Made by a program: the position numbers and the translations under genes
Assembly (NCBI GenBank): GCA_020543525.1
Contig: JAHYIO010000031.1
Span: 992,001 to 1,056,000 of the forward strand
DNA length: 64,000 nt
Source of the DNA: Coriolopsis trogii
Lineage: Eukaryota; Basidiomycota; Agaricomycetes; Polyporales; Polyporaceae
Direction: 5' to 3'
Notes under the pieces: generated by a model
The model's input: only the letters and a program-made list of their open reading frames with translations
The model's database searches: none
What the model was told of the DNA's origin: nothing
In this document: piece after piece, positions 34,141-46,774 of the stretch
Numbering within the stretch: the first letter of the stretch is position 1
Layout: the number at the start of each line of letters is the position of its first letter

Positions 34141-36420
34141 ATGTCTTCCTCTGACCACCATCACGATCCCGAGGCCACATCCACCCATGTCCAGGCCGCA
34201 AAACCCAAAGCGAGCATAGAGGAACATGAACGCGATGGCTCAGAGCCGGCGGTCGGTGCTCTCCCAGTCCCTCCTGTCGACAAGAGGCGAGTGGGGCTTC
34301 ATCGCGCACTGTCGGCGCGGCAAGTGTCCATGATCGCTATCGCTGGAACGATTGGGACGGGCCTCTTCTTGGGAACGGGAAGATCGTTGGCGCAGGGAGG
34401 ACCGGCGAGTGTGCTGTTGGGATACACGATCGTCGGGTTTGTCGTATATGTCACCTTGCTTTTACTTGGGGAGATGGCGACGCAATACCCGGTTGCTGGT
34501 GAGTGCTCTGAACTGAGTGCAGTTTTGCGGATGTGCATAGAGCCCTGGTTGTACGCGTCCGCAAGCGAGGGGCTCATGTATCCTAACGTAATCGAATCTT
34601 GGTAGGCTCCTTCAACGCATATGCCACACGCTTTTTCTCTCCCTCATATGGCTTTGCTCTGTCTTGGAACTACTGGTTCAACGACGCGGTCTCAGTCGCG
34701 TCTGACTTGACTGCCGCCCAGCTCGTCCTAGGGTATTGGACAGCATCAGGGCATACATGGATCATCAGTCTCGTCTTCTGGGTATTCCTTGTCTCGGTGA
34801 ACGCCATCCACGTCCGGGCGTATGGAGAACTTGGTAAGAGGAAAGCCCACTGCACGCGGCATGAACGCTAACGTTAGACATGTGCGCACAGAGTATTGGC
34901 TCTCTTCGCTCAAAGTCGTGACCATTGTCGTCTTCATCATCCTCGGCATCGCCGTCAATGTTGGAGGAAACACAGAACACGAGTATATTGGGGTCAAAAA
35001 TTGGAAAATCGAGGGCGCGCCGTTCGTAGGCGGGTTCGGAGGGTTTGCACGAGTCTTCGTCACCGCCAGCTTCGCATGTAAGCATCGTCCATAAGCGCAG
35101 GAACTGCAAGCTGACTTACGATAGATGGTGGGACAGAGTCTCTCGGTATTACTGCCGGCGAAACGAAAAATCCGTCTCGTACCATGCCGCGCGTTGTGAA
35201 GGCCGTGTTCTGGAGGTGCGTGGAGGAGTCGATGCGTGCCAATATGGCTTGTAGTTGAAAACATGCTCCCACAGAATTCTATTATTCTACGTTCTCAGTA
35301 TCTTCCTCATGGGTCTGAACGTACCATGGAACTATCCTGGGCTGTCAAACAAGGCCACGACCACCTCACCGTTTACCATCGTCTTCCAAATGGCTGGTTC
35401 ACGTACGTTTACTTATTTATATCCTCGATAAACTACTGCTTACATTCTTTGCAGGGGTCGCGGCATCCTTTATGAACACGGTCATTCTGACATCCGTTCT
35501 GTCTGCTGGGAACCATGCTCTCTTCGCCGGTACACGTGTACTCTACGGTCTAGCTGTCACAACACCTCCTCAAGCTCCAGCCTTGTTCGCATGGACGACG
35601 AAAGCGGGTGTCCCTCTGATATCGCTCTTCGCGACGAGTAGTATTAGTGTGTTGTGCTTCGGCTCCAGCTTCATCGGTAGTGGCCAACTATGGGGTTGGC
35701 TGCAAAATATCGTAGGAGTGTCCAACCAGGTCAGTTGTCGCATGTGGTCAGATTACATACGCATATACTCACACTTGATTGGCCAGATTGCTTGGCTGTC
35801 CATTGGACTGGCGAGCTGGCGGTTCCGCCGGGCTTGGATTCGTCAAGAGCGTCCTCTGAGCGAGATGAAGTACAGAGCGACGTGGACATGGCCGTGGGGT
35901 CCGCCGTTCGTGGTATGTACGGCCAAATCGCGTCTATTTACAATGTCTGACTTCCTTTCGTCAGGTCATCACCGTCGCTGCACTTATCATTAGTGAGTCT
36001 TTCTGTGCCCGGGTTCGAAGCGGTTATTCACATTTGCTTGCGCCTAAAGTACAAGGATGGTCGTCCGTCATCCCTCACTTTACAGCTGTCGACTTCGTCT
36101 CCTTCTACATCGAGATACCCGTGATGCTTATCATGTACACCACATGGATGCTCCTCAAGCGTCCTCGACCGCCCTCCTCTCCGATTGCCCTTCCGACGGA
36201 AGATGAGGGCGATGGTCGCCAGGAGTCCCCCTGCCCGAGCATTCTCCGCCGTGTGTGGAAGTTCATCTCATACAACGACATGGTCGACATCACGATTGTG
36301 AACCTGCACATCGACGAATACGAAGAAGCACCTGCCGATCTGGCAGAGGAGGAAGAACACGCAAAACATTTGAAGGGACGGTGGGGATGGCTGTGGAGAG
36401 TGTATTACGCTCTTGTATGA
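34141..36420 (+). CDS. Amino-acid permease (APC/YAT family)
   Basis: Plasma-membrane amino-acid:H+ symporter of the yeast Gap1-like type. A hydrophilic N-terminus of 65 residues leads to RALSARQVSMIAIAGTIGTG, the diagnostic start of transmembrane segment 1. Other motifs: GYTIVGFVVYVTLLLLGEMA, ARFFSPS-type ATRFFSPSYGFALSWNYW, GGTESLGITAGETKNPSRTM (spliced), VPWNYPGL, and TSVLSAGNHALFAGTRVLYG. About twelve hydrophobic segments are seen. The C-terminus has DMVDITIVNLHIDEYEE and ends RVYYALV. At least eight introns are inferred, including one after YPVAG (about 34500-34604) and short ones near 34834, 35076, 35220-35276 and 35730. Substrate cannot be read from sequence. Confidence 0.9.
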
Positions 36421-37364
36421 TTGTGTACACTGTATTCATCTATCTTGATGGTGCGTGAGGTTTGAATTTTTCATCGCGGCCCGGCGATAGGAACGCAGAA
36501 TTTTGAACCGCCAGGGGCAGAGCTGCAAGAGTCGATGAGTGGTGAGAACAGGCCCGAGGACCATACATCAGAATGTGGGCCTCGCCGGGGTGTGTTCGCA
36601 TTACAATGACTCTGATCAATGCAACAGCAAGTGCCTGTTCCTGGACCCACGCTCAACGATACATACGTCTACTAGCATGCAGTGCCATGCACCGTCTGTA
36701 CAGTCCTGGCCTCCTTCGTGCCCGTCGAGCACAGTGGTACTGAAGGTCTGTTCACCCTTTCGCGTAGGTCACGGCGTACAGGTGAGTCTGTGGCCGTTAC
36801 TTCCGGCCTGATGAGGAGGCAGAAGCGCACAGTTGTGTACAGTACTTGGACGAATCGCTATAGCGTTCAAGACGCGTACGCGTGTAGCGGTACACGAGTT
36901 TAACATGACGTTCGTGCTCATGTGCGGGCTGTGTTTCGATCCTGCAGACTACGCTGGTCACTTGCTGGTCACGCCGTCATTAACGACGTTTTGATGGCCC
37001 GTACGGATTTGTGGAACCTCGCGCCGTATGGAAGATCCTGCACGATGTACGAGGGAGATGATGGATCTTGCGCTGAACTTGCCTTGGTACGGTCACAAGG
37101 GGTAAGCTTCAGACATATCCAGTTCCTGACTCTCATTTTCGTCTTCGTTCTCAGAGAGCAGTCTCAACAAACTGCGATGTAAGGTCTTTTGGGTTCGAGA
37201 CCCGTCCTCGAGATTGGCGTACTGTGAAGCGGCCACGTGACATTTGGGTATGTTGGCATTATTAGCCGCCGGGAGACAAGTTGAACTATCAACACACTCA
37301 TCCAAGAAGGACGTTGGTAGAACTCCTTCCCGAACCGAAACAGTACAAGACTGCTCTCACTAAC
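36421..37364. other. Intergenic region
   Basis: Nearly 950 bases between the permease and the kinase-like tandem. No coding exon, RNA gene or repeat is supported. Confidence 0.4.
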
Positions 37365-39006
37365 ATGGGAAAGACCGAGGACGAATCCATACCACCTAAT
37401 GTTAGAACACGTCACGCTCGTTCATGTGAGGCTTCCTCAGCTGACGAAACGGAGTCCAGATACCGCGCGCCACTGTGCGTGAGTTGCGGCATGACGGAGA
37501 AACCGAATATGAGATGAACCGTTTCTGGAGGTCCATCAGCCCTTGGCTAGTGAAAAAAGGGATACATCTTTACGATCTACGTCCCGACGAACGGCTTTCC
37601 AACTGCCAGGCGCCGGATATGTGGCATTCCCCACAAGTCGTCAGCAACGGTCACGGCTCCGTTCCATTTGCTCGATGTCTGCAGGTAGAAGGCGAGAAAC
37701 TGGCCTCCAAAGTAGTGCCTATCTGCAACGTATGTTTTCTATTGTAGGAGCAACGTACCTCCGAAATTAACGTCAAGTTTGGCACATCGTCAGATACGGC
37801 TGGGCTTCGGCCAAGACTCCTCTGGCCGGGACGTTGTGCTAAAACTCGTAGATATAGGCAGCTTTGAACATCAGATCTACGAGAAGCTGCTCCAAAATTC
37901 CGCCATATTCACTGATGAGAGCACGTTCCCATGTGTCTTGCCCCCGTTGTCAATCCTAGACACACCGCACCGCTACGCCATCGTCTGTATGCCCATGTAA
38001 GTGACTTTGATTGCGGTTTGCAGTTTGATTGACAATCGTGGTTTGACGACTTAGGTGGGGAGAGCCTTTGATTTTAGATGACATACGAAGCTTGAGACAG
38101 GCATTGCCGTTCATGCTTTGCACACTTCGCGTGAGTACATGCTTCCTCCAGATTCACCTATGGGCAACTCAACGGGCTATGTGAAAAAGGGTTTGTGCTT
38201 CCTACACCAACAGCGTATAGCTCATCGCGTACGTATATCCTCTCTTGCGCACCTCATGGTTGCGTCTCATACTCATATCACAGGACATCACCGATATTAA
38301 CATGTTGGTGAATGTCTATCGTCTTGATCATGACTACACATGTCATCGGGAGGCCTTGGAGGAATATCGCAGTGGCCATAACAACGACCACATTCTCTAT
38401 GCTCTCATGGACTACGATCAGGCTGGATACTTTCCGGAGGCCGTATCTGTCAGAGACTTCCGCCGTCCGGCTCATGAGGCTTCCGCGGGCGATGTGACCT
38501 TTCGCCCTCTTGACGCCACTCTGGGCGAACCGGATTACAATCCGTTTGCTTGGGACGTTGGGATGTTAGGCCATCTGTTCCGCTTCTATTTCTGGGTGTG
38601 TGTAACCTCTTGTTCTTGTTATATCACTATTGACGGCTCGAATTCTAATTTACAGCAACTGGTTCCCATGCATCCTCCGCTGGCGGTCCTATACGATGCG
38701 ATGACAACGCACATTGTGTCAGAACGATTCACAGCAGAGGAAGCCCTTCAATTTCTTTCTAATGAAGCCAGGTACATCCCTTCCGATGCGCTTGATGCAA
38801 GTCATGCAACATATGAAGCGGAGCTTGGCTTGGGGATGCACAACGCAGAGTTGTACTGGTCGAGGCTGTCTCCTGTGCTTCAAGCGCGCTGGGAGTGCTT
38901 TCGGACACCATCGCGGTCTGTTTGGGCAAGGGTGCTGGATCGGGCTATGGACTACTCCCCGTTCTGCACGTTCGTATTCTCGTTCCGTCGCTTTTTGCGG
39001 ATATGA
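37365..39006 (+). CDS. Divergent kinase-like protein, tandem copy 1
   Basis: A protein of the fungal kinase-like fold. Splicing from PPN across 59 nt (37398-37456 or so) to IPRATVRELRHDGETEYEMN keeps frame and aligns with copy 2. Recognised elements: DVVLKLVD (candidate ATP-binding Lys), CVLPPLSILDTPHRYAIVCMPMW (hinge-like), GLCFLHQQRIAHRDITDIN (catalytic loop with Asp and Asn in the normal H-R-D-x4-N spacing) and YALMDYDQAGY, where DYD takes the place of DFG. A PDYNPFAWDVGMLGHLF segment resembles the APE/DxW region. No glycine-rich loop is obvious. About six introns. Activity is uncertain but both metal/catalytic Asp positions are kept. Substrate unknown. Confidence 0.65.
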
Positions 39007-39503
39007 GGAATCATCTTCCGGAAATTAGTTTGCTACACACTATGGAGGGATTCGTTCAAGACTCGACATTGATGGATACCCTCACGAAGCAGCATCATTC
39101 TTGTTCGCACTCAACGTGTATGGTCTCTCCAGACCAACTACCGTGCACATGACTGCCCATGATGTGTCCGAGTCAGATTACAAGTCCAATGAGGCTGATT
39201 GATAACTCCTCGTTTCTCATGTAGATCTTGTATTGCATTGTAACCCATCTCAACACGTTTACTTTGTACTCCTGCGATTGATGGTGATAATGATTCTGCA
39301 GGTTGGTAGATCTCGGATCGAAGGCGTCTATTAGAGCATGTGACATCCCGAGAACTGACTGGTCAATGGTTCGATAACGAACTCGAGGTTGAAAGTGGCA
39401 ACAGCTCTCTTCCTCCGTTAGCCCAGTGTTAGTCCTCTATTCAGCAACCGTAGGAAGTTACACCCAGACATTTCTGAAGACAATGTTATAGGATTCAAGT
39501 ACT
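39007..39503. other. Spacer within kinase-like tandem
   Basis: The region between the two kinase-like copies. No coding exon supported. Confidence 0.4.
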
Positions 39504-41083
39504 ATGAATCATCAGGAACTTGTTCCTCCGGATGTAAGGGCGCATATTCTCCCACACTCTCCCGTCCACCAAACAGCCTTGCTAGATTCCTTGCACGTCC
39601 GTGGACGAGGTGGGCATGACAGGGGTGCCAACGATGAGGCAAATGAAGCAATTCTGGGATGATATTGCTCCGTGGCTTATGCAGAAGGGAGTTTACCTCT
39701 ATGAGCTACGGAGAGGTGTAGGGCGTCATGCTTTCTTGCCTGCTGTCTGGTTTACCCCGACGACTGCAGTTGAAGCTCCGCTCCCTCATGCTCGATGCTT
39801 GCGACAAGAGCCAGGAATCTCAGGACAGATACCGCTTCCCGTATGTAACGGAGTGCTTGCATAATTTTCAGGCTGTGCTGACGGCCACTCGACAGATGCG
39901 ACTTGCAGCCGCACAAGATATGTCTGGCAGGGACATTGTCCTCAAACTAGTAGACCAAGGAAGTCCTCAGTATCGCATTCTTGATGAATTGCTTCGCCAT
40001 GACGAGTTATTCTACGATCACAATACCTTCCCTTGCGTTCTGCCTCCGTTATCGTTACTGGACACCCCCCACCAGTACTCCGTTGTGTCTATGCCTATGT
40101 AAGCACCAATCACGCATGCATGAAGAGGGCGATCTAAGTGTTATAGGTGGGGCCATCCCCCGTATTTTGAAGATGTACAAAGTACGAGGCAGGCCTTGAG
40201 AGTGATGGACTGCCTCCTCCGCGTAAGTCCATGACGGATGTCCAACGAACCAAGACACCCTACTCACAATGTTGCCACCGTAGGGCCTGACATTTTTGCA
40301 TGAACACAGAATAGCTCATCGCGTAAGTTCCATCATTCCTGTTGCAGTTTTGCTTTTCTGACACCCGCAACATTTCAGGATATCTGTGAGCTCAACATTG
40401 TTGTAAATTGCTATCGACTTGATCAAGACAGGGAAACCTTGCGGGAGAACTTGTACGACCATCGCAAGGGCGAAGATGTCTTCTACGCTCTAATGGACTA
40501 CGACCAGTCCGCGATTTTCCCCAGAGACGTCTCTCTCAGACATTTTCGTCGCCCAGGACCCGAGGCTTTCGCCGGGGCCGCCTTTTATCGTCCATTTGAT
40601 GTCGCTCTAGGCGAGCCCGAGTATCGCCCGTTCGCATGGGATGTCGGCATGCTAGGCAACCTTTTCCGAGTTCATTTTGTGGTATGTTCGCTGTCGAGCG
40701 ACTTATTGATATATACAATCTCACGAGTCTGTTTGCAGAACATAGTTCCTCATTTTCCTGCCTTGGCACCTTTGTTTGACGCCATGACAACTCACATTGT
40801 GTCCGCTCGCTTCACTGCGGAGGAAGCATGGACGTTCCTCAAGGAAGAAATGCAAGACATACCAAGTGACGTGCTTGATGCGCCGCTCACCATACGCTCG
40901 GACGACTATGCAATGTGCGATTCGAATGTATACTGGTCGAAGATATCTCCGCAACTCCAAGCGAAATGGAAGCATTTCCGGGCACCTCACTGGTCCACGC
41001 GTGCTCAGATGCTTTACTGGTTGATGGGATACGAATGGCCTTGCAAGTTGATAGTTTTCCTGCGTCGTATGTTCTGGATTTAG
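39504..41083 (+). CDS. Divergent kinase-like protein, tandem copy 2
   Basis: Close paralog of copy 1. Exon 1 (ATGAATCATCAG...PPD) joins across a 52-nt intron (about 39528-39579) to IPCTSVDEVGMTGVP. Then FWDDIAPWLMQKGVYLYELR, RDIVLKLVDQ, CVLPPLSLLDTPHQY, WGHPPYFED, GLTFLHEHRIAHRDICELN, YALMDYDQSAIFP, EPEYRPFAWDVGMLGNLF and the end CKLIVFLRRMFWI. The same HRDxxxxN and DYD residues are present. The intron after CLRQEPGISGQIPLP is about 55 nt with MRLAAAQD on its far side. It is probably expressed separately from copy 1, since a 500-base spacer lies between them. Confidence 0.65.
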
Positions 41084-41432
41084 GCTATTCGATATTGAAT
41101 AGTTTGGACAACAGTGGATAGCACGCAATGGAATGATCGATAACAATTGCAAGGACAACTCCGCTTGAGCAGCGGCAATCTTGGGGTTGAAGCGCTATGC
41201 GCCCAAGAAGCATGAGGTATCGGATGCGTTCGAGATTCACACCTGGCTGTTTTGGAGGTATGTTCCTGAGGGGTGACTCACATAGACCCAGGTGTACCGA
41301 TGAGGAACATGAGTTTGTCGCCGTCTGGTCTCCCGTCTTACTTGGTCTCCTTCCTGCCCCCTATTTCGTGTATATAAGTCTGCCAAGAATACCCAGCAAA
41401 CGACACGGGAACAGGAGAGTGCTCACGGGCCA
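41084..41432. other. Intergenic region with TATA box
   Basis: No supported exon. A strong TATATAAG at 41371-41378 lies about 60 bases before the transmembrane fragment. Confidence 0.35.
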
Positions 41433-41930
41433 GTGTCGCACAAAACGTCCATCATAGGCGGGATAGCGGCAGGGGTTGGGGTCCTGGTCCTGACCCTCTT
41501 CGGCATTTGGTGGGCTCGTCACCGGCGCCGGAATGGAGAAAGACGTTCTGAGGGCGTTACTCCCTTCGGTGAGTGTCACGGCCAGGGCTCAACAGCTTCT
41601 ATAGATCGCTCACCGAGCATGGAAGAATTCGAACCTGATGGATCCCAACCATCACTTTCGTCCCCTCTGACATACCCTGATGAGAAGAGGCTTCGGACAG
41701 CACCTGTGTCACCGTCGCCATCACCATCATCGACGACCAGCTCCCCCAATGGTGGGGAAGTCCTCACCACGTATGACACACTAGTTCCCCAGGCGGTCGT
41801 TCCCACGACAGCAGCCACAGTGGACCGTTCGTTCGGAATGGACAGGAGATCAGTTGATGGAGGATCGCCCGGGGGAAGACGTGGAGGAGATGCGGAGCGA
41901 GCCGTCCACTCTGCCACCACTGTACCATGA
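41433..41930 (+). pseudogene. Headless single-pass membrane protein fragment
   Basis: The reading frame encodes KTSIIGGIAAGVGVLVLTLF, a membrane segment with GxxxG spacing, then a basic stop-transfer ARHRRRNGERR and a long Ser/Pro-rich cytoplasmic tail. Basidiomycete surface proteins of this type have a Ser/Thr-rich ectodomain and signal peptide before such a segment; none is found here and there is no in-frame ATG before the segment (the frame opens on a GTG). A short intron near 41570-41606 may exist. I read it as a truncated gene or missing first exon. Confidence 0.35.
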
Positions 41931-42408
41931 GTCATGCCATGCGATCTAGGCCCCATTTCTTGAACCCTCGTCATCCCGATGCTCGTATGGTTCTGTGTGC
42001 TGGGAAGAGCCCAGGCAAGGGAGGAACTGCTCCTAGAGCAATGGACACCATACTGGTTGAGGGAGCCTTACTTGAGGTGGGAGAACCAACCCACGTCGTT
42101 GGACAGATTGGTGACCAAACGCACCAGGTGTCTGATTGACCTCGTCCCAGTCGAGTATGCACCTTCCAGCGCGACCTCTGCGAGCCTTGCCATCACCTAG
42201 GCAGCATCCTTCCATGAGTCGGTAAAATCGATGCAGCATACAGTACAGCCCACGCAGGACAAGCGCAACGCTTGGTCTACGGAGCGTCTGCAGATTTCAA
42301 CAGGCACTATCGTAAATGCTCCCGTGAAAAGTGACAACAACGCACGTGTATGCTATTCAAAAACTACATTAGCACGACACCATACGATTTACAAGGCAGA
42401 TAGCGTAG
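41931..42408. other. Intergenic region
   Basis: No supported exon; holds the 3' UTR of the minus-strand protease gene to the right. Confidence 0.35.
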
Positions 42409-43947
42409 TCACGTCCGTTTCTTCTTCGATTTCTTCTTCCTTTCTGAAGAGTCCGGAGAATCGCCTTCCTGCAGCAGCGGAGTGGACTCTGATGGCCCTT
42501 CAGCACGCTGCTCTCCGACCCCCGACAACAGTTGGTCGCTTGTGGTGACTTTGCCGTTCGTTTCCGAGCTCGTGAGGGACTTGTCGGACTTGTCTTCGAC
42601 TTCGTCCGACCAACTCCACGCGTCTGCAAGCTCGCCACGGGAGAGCGCGACAAGGAAGAATGACAGAATGCACGCGGGACTAGTAGACCGTGGTGAGACG
42701 AGCATCAGGCAGGGCAGAGTAAGTGACGAACCTCAGATACAGGAGGGCGGGTTGCGCCTTGCGGAAGAAGTGCATAACGGACATGGTCATGACTAGACCC
42801 GCTACGTACGCGAAGAGCGTGGCGTAGAAGTATGTCTTGGCAACAGTGGTCGACCCTTGTCGAGAAGCGCGATGGTAGTCGTATCGCAGGGCTGTGGCAA
42901 CGAACATGCCCGGGATGACAATGTCTCCAAGACCCAGCATGGTGAACCCTCGTTCGGTAGCAAAGGTCAAGGACTTTGGCCAGAGTAGCTTGATGGGAAC
43001 GTCGAGCGTGGTCGCAACCTTGACCATCTAGTGGAACAGGCATGACAATCGGCGACTACGAGGCACCTGGGATATATGCTTACCACTTCCGTACCGAAGA
43101 CCCACCATATGTCGTAGAGGAACAATCCCGAAAGTAGAACGCATCCGGTCTTGAATGAGTCAAGTTTAAGCAGAGAGAGGGCATTGTGAGAGAAAGACAG
43201 TGCTAGGATATCGGTGAGGAGAGCGGATCGACGAGTAGTGCTGCCACCGAAGGTGTAGATGATCGAAGGTATTGAGCCAGCGGGGATGAGGAAGAGGGAA
43301 GGCGTCCGGAGAGATAGAGACAGACGTTCTGACCGACATTGAGTACATGTAGTTCAAGGAGAGTAGGAGCAATCCATACCTCGTTTGCCCTTGAGAAGCA
43401 GTAGTTGCACATTGTCAAACTCCTTCCAGCGCGCTTCTCCGACCGTCCATCTCGACAAGGAGATGAGGGACTGTGGCACCTAAGTACACGCATTGTAGGC
43501 GCGAGGAGTCCATGCTCACCTTGCCCACGCTTCCTACGCCCGCGAAGGTAAAGTACCACTGCAACAACCACGTGATCCACTCCTTGCCAAAGTATTTAAC
43601 GATAAGATATAAGCCCAGGAGCACCGCTGAGCCGATCTGTAAAGGAGATCGTTGGATGGTGTCACGCTAGACTGAATGCAGAAGCAACGAACCACCGGAA
43701 AGAGATAAGCATCCTGAGATGAGAGCCGGTCAACCTCTTCTTCTTCCTCTTCGTCCGGCTCCGAGCCTGGGAGACGGGAATTCCGGCTCTACGGAGGCCT
43801 AGTGTTCAGTGCGATGGCAAAGCCGGAGCGTGAGAGGGCTCTGACCGAGAGCGAGCCATGCGAGCCTGCATAGATGGAGATGCAAGCAAGCGAGAGCAGA
43901 CCGGCGTAGGACGAGATCAAGTCCCAGTCTGTGCCGGTGTCGGACAT
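42409..43947 (-). CDS. Signal peptide peptidase (intramembrane aspartyl protease, A22B)
   Basis: An ER presenilin-fold protease cleaving signal-peptide remnants and tail-anchored proteins. It starts MSDTGTDWDLISSYAGLLSL, then has an acidic loop (EPDEEEEEEVDRLSSQDAYL), GLYLIVKYFGKEWITWLLQW and AGVGSVGK. The two active Asp motifs are LFLYDIWWVFGTEV (YD) and FTMLGLGDIVIPGMFVATAL (GLGD); the PAL motif is in QPALLYL. The hydrophilic C-terminus ends KKKSKKKRT, a KKxx dilysine ER-retrieval signal. About six introns, including a junction near 42668-42723 from LYLR to PACILSFFLVALS. Length fits the SPP family (about 400 residues). The upstream neighbour across a 640-base divergent promoter is the SSU1-like gene. 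Confidence 0.9.
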
Positions 43948-44584
43948 GATGAAGGAAAGGAGGACGAAGTGTGTTACATCATACTACGTGTGATTGCCAC
44001 GTAGGCGTAGGACGAGTTTGCGCTTGTTTGATTCGGAAGGTTTTGGCAAACACGGCCAAGCAGCGCCCTGTCCCAATTCGGTGAACGTCGGGGCCCGCCC
44101 TCCACCGGCCCGGCGCACCGAAAAGTTCCGAGTTGTTCGCATGATTCGAACAAGTTGTGTTATCCTCACTCACTCCAGTGTAAGTTTAACCTCATATTCT
44201 TGCAATCCGAAGCCCTCGGCATGATCGTGTTCGAGACGACCAGCGGCGTAACAATCTGCTTGCATGAACCACGATAACCTCGGGGAAACTCGGAAGCTCT
44301 GCCTTGCATGAGCACGTTCGTCGCCATGTGGCCCCTTCCGCTTCCAAGCTCTGCGGCTGCAAGTTTGCATGAAGTCATGCTCTGACTCATTCACCATGCT
44401 TGCACGGGTCCTTGGAAGACCCTCGTGCCGCCATTCCCCGCGTGGTGGCTGTGTCAACTGTGACCCCGGGCCTTCCGTCTCCTCAAATTCCGAATTAGCA
44501 ACGACTATAAACGGAGCGCACCAGGCGTAGGCCTCGCGGCACTTGCTCCTCACGCTCACCGTCTAGCGAGTCTCCTCACACGCC
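43948..44584. other. Divergent promoter region
   Basis: Shared upstream region of the signal peptide peptidase (minus) and SSU1-like transporter (plus). No exon supported. Confidence 0.4.
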
Positions 44585-46253
44585 ATGAGCTCACCTTCAG
44601 ACACACGCAAATCACTCAAAGAATGTGTTCGGTAGATTGGACAAATTTTCCTTCTGTCTGAACTTTCATTGACCTGCGGCGTACAGACACTTCACCCCGG
44701 CATGGTTCGCTGCCATCATGGGTGGGTAGTGCCTCTCTCGCTATGCTGTAATTGTCTCATCGTGGCTGTGTCTACCAGGCACAGGGTCCATATCCATATT
44801 GTTCCTCAACTACCCCTACGCCAACGAGTCTAAGGCGATGCAAGTCTTCGCCCATATATTCTTCTTTCTCAACCTCGCGCTCTTCATCATATTCAACGCC
44901 CTCACGGCAGCACGATACATCGTCTTTCCAGACATCTGGTCGATCATGATCCAACACCCAATCCAGAGTCTCTTCATCGGGACATATCCTATGGGCGCAG
45001 CCACTCTCATCAGCGTCGCCGTCGGCCTCGTGTACGAACGAGATCGGTTCGGAGGTAAAGCGTTCCTTTACATCATCTGGGGAATATGGTGGCTAGATGT
45101 CGTCATCTCGATTCTCTGTGCATTCGTACTCGTGCACATCATGTAAGCCCACCTTCTTGCGTTCCTCCTTCACACACATTGACCAGACGTACAGGAAAAC
45201 CCGCCACGAACATGCGCTGCAACGCCTGACTGCAGTCTGGCTGCTACCCGTAGTCACACTTATCGTCATATCCTCCTCGGGAGGCGTCCTCGCAGAATCG
45301 CTCGCCAAGCATTCCGCATACCATGCCTTCATCACCCTCACTACCTCAGCCGCGCTGGTCTTCATTGGGCTCAGCCTGGCGTTCATGATCCTCACGATGT
45401 ACCTCCTCCGGCTCATCCTCCACGGTGTCCCACCTGGGCCCGGAGTTCTCAGCGTGTTCATGCCCCTCGGGCCCATGGGCCAAGGCGGCTACTCGATCCT
45501 CCTCCTCGGCCAAGGCTTCCGCAAGGTGCTCCCCCTCACCCACGGCAACTCGGCGGTCTTGAGTCTCCAGATCGCGGGGGACGTCATCGCGGTCCTCAGC
45601 CTGTGCGCCGCATTCGTCCTCTGGGCCCTCGCGACGATGTGGTTCGTCTATGCGCTCCTCGCCATGGCCGAGGTCGTGCACACGACGCGGTTCCCGTTCA
45701 AGCAGGCCTTCTGGGGCCTCATCTTCCCGAACGTGAGTCCGTCCTCCTCTGACCCCTCCACCGCCACCCTCCGCGGATCCCAGACCCCTTACGGGTTGTG
45801 GGTCCACGCGCGATTTCATATTCGCCCGTAGCTGATGACGTCACGCGCATTTGCCAATTCGCATGAACAATCTCACAGGGCGTGTACGCGAATCTGACGA
45901 TCCAGCTCTACCGGGAGACCGACTCGCGCTTCTTCCGCGTCTGGGGCGCGGTCTACGCCGCCGGCACGCTCGTCCTCTGGACGTGGGTGTTCGCGCGCAC
46001 GCTGACGTTGGTCCACAACGGGGCGATATTCGAGTCGCCCTGTCTCGAGGACTTTGATATGGGCCAGCCGAGGAGGAGGGGGCGTAGTCCTAGGGGGCCG
46101 CGCTCACCGGCGATGCAGGACGGGAAGTCGAGCGTGCCCCCGAGGAGCGGGACTGTGTCGCCGTCGGCTGGGAGCGCGGTGGGGTCCCCTGTCCGGGACG
46201 GTGGCGTGGACGGGTGTGGGCATCTGCATCTGCATGCGGCGAGCAAGAGTTGA
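44585..46253 (+). CDS. SSU1-type sulfite/anion efflux transporter, copy 1
   Basis: Member of the TDT/TehA/SLAC1-like family; the fungal SSU1 branch exports sulfite. Motifs: HFTPAWFAAIMGTGSISILF at segment 1, WSIMIQHPIQSLFIGTYPMG, IWGIWWLDVV, TAVWLLPVVTLIVISSSGG, LGPMGQGGYSILLLGQGF, and FPFKQAFWGLIFPNGVYA. Ten hydrophobic segments are present. Introns: about 44634-44684, 44722-44778, 45145-45192 and one long interval around 45735-45880. The C-terminal tail is Ser/Pro-rich (RRRGRSPRGPRSP) and ends GHLHLHAASKS. It is tail-to-tail with its paralog, which ends at 46775. Confidence 0.85.
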
Positions 46254-46774
46254 TGATAGACGGATGGCCGGTGTGCCTTGCGCTTGCCGAGCTCGAGAAG
46301 CAGAGGGCGGAGTGCCGCGGAGACGAATCTTGGGACGAGAAGAGCTCTGATACATATATGATTACAGGCGGCCCTGACTCGGGGCCGCAAGAGAGTATCT
46401 ACAACACGAAATAATGTAATAGAATCCAGAGCGAGATCGAAAAGGAAAGGGGGCGACGACCACACAACGAAAAGAGCGAGGCTCCGAAAGTAAAAGGGTC
46501 CGGTGGCCGGCCACAGCTTCTATCCCAGCGGAGATTGGATGGATCGACACGGCAGAGTGAGAGACAGACACGGCTTCGGGGTTGGGTCAGGTCAGGTCAG
46601 GTTGGGGTTTCACAGTCCACGCCGAGCGCACCAGGTCTACCGTGCGAGATGCGTATGATACAATGGATGTCTAGCTATTCTGGGGGCGATGGCATGGGGG
46701 ACGCATGGGGTGCAATACCTACGTGTTGTATAGTATCGTATTGTAAGGGGGAAGAACCTGGCCATTGGTCAGGC
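46254..46774. other. Convergent intergenic region between SSU1-like paralogs
   Basis: Contains the 3' ends of both paralogs and the short GGTCA repeat. No gene is supported. Confidence 0.4.
46585..46599 (+). repeat. Short GGTCA microsatellite
   Basis: Three perfect copies of GGTCA, followed by a partial fourth, in the spacer between convergent genes. Confidence 0.55.

Noticed and set aside
45346..45819. Acidic minus-strand frame opposite the SSU1-like gene
   Set aside because: Mirror of hydrophobic membrane coding sequence on the plus strand.
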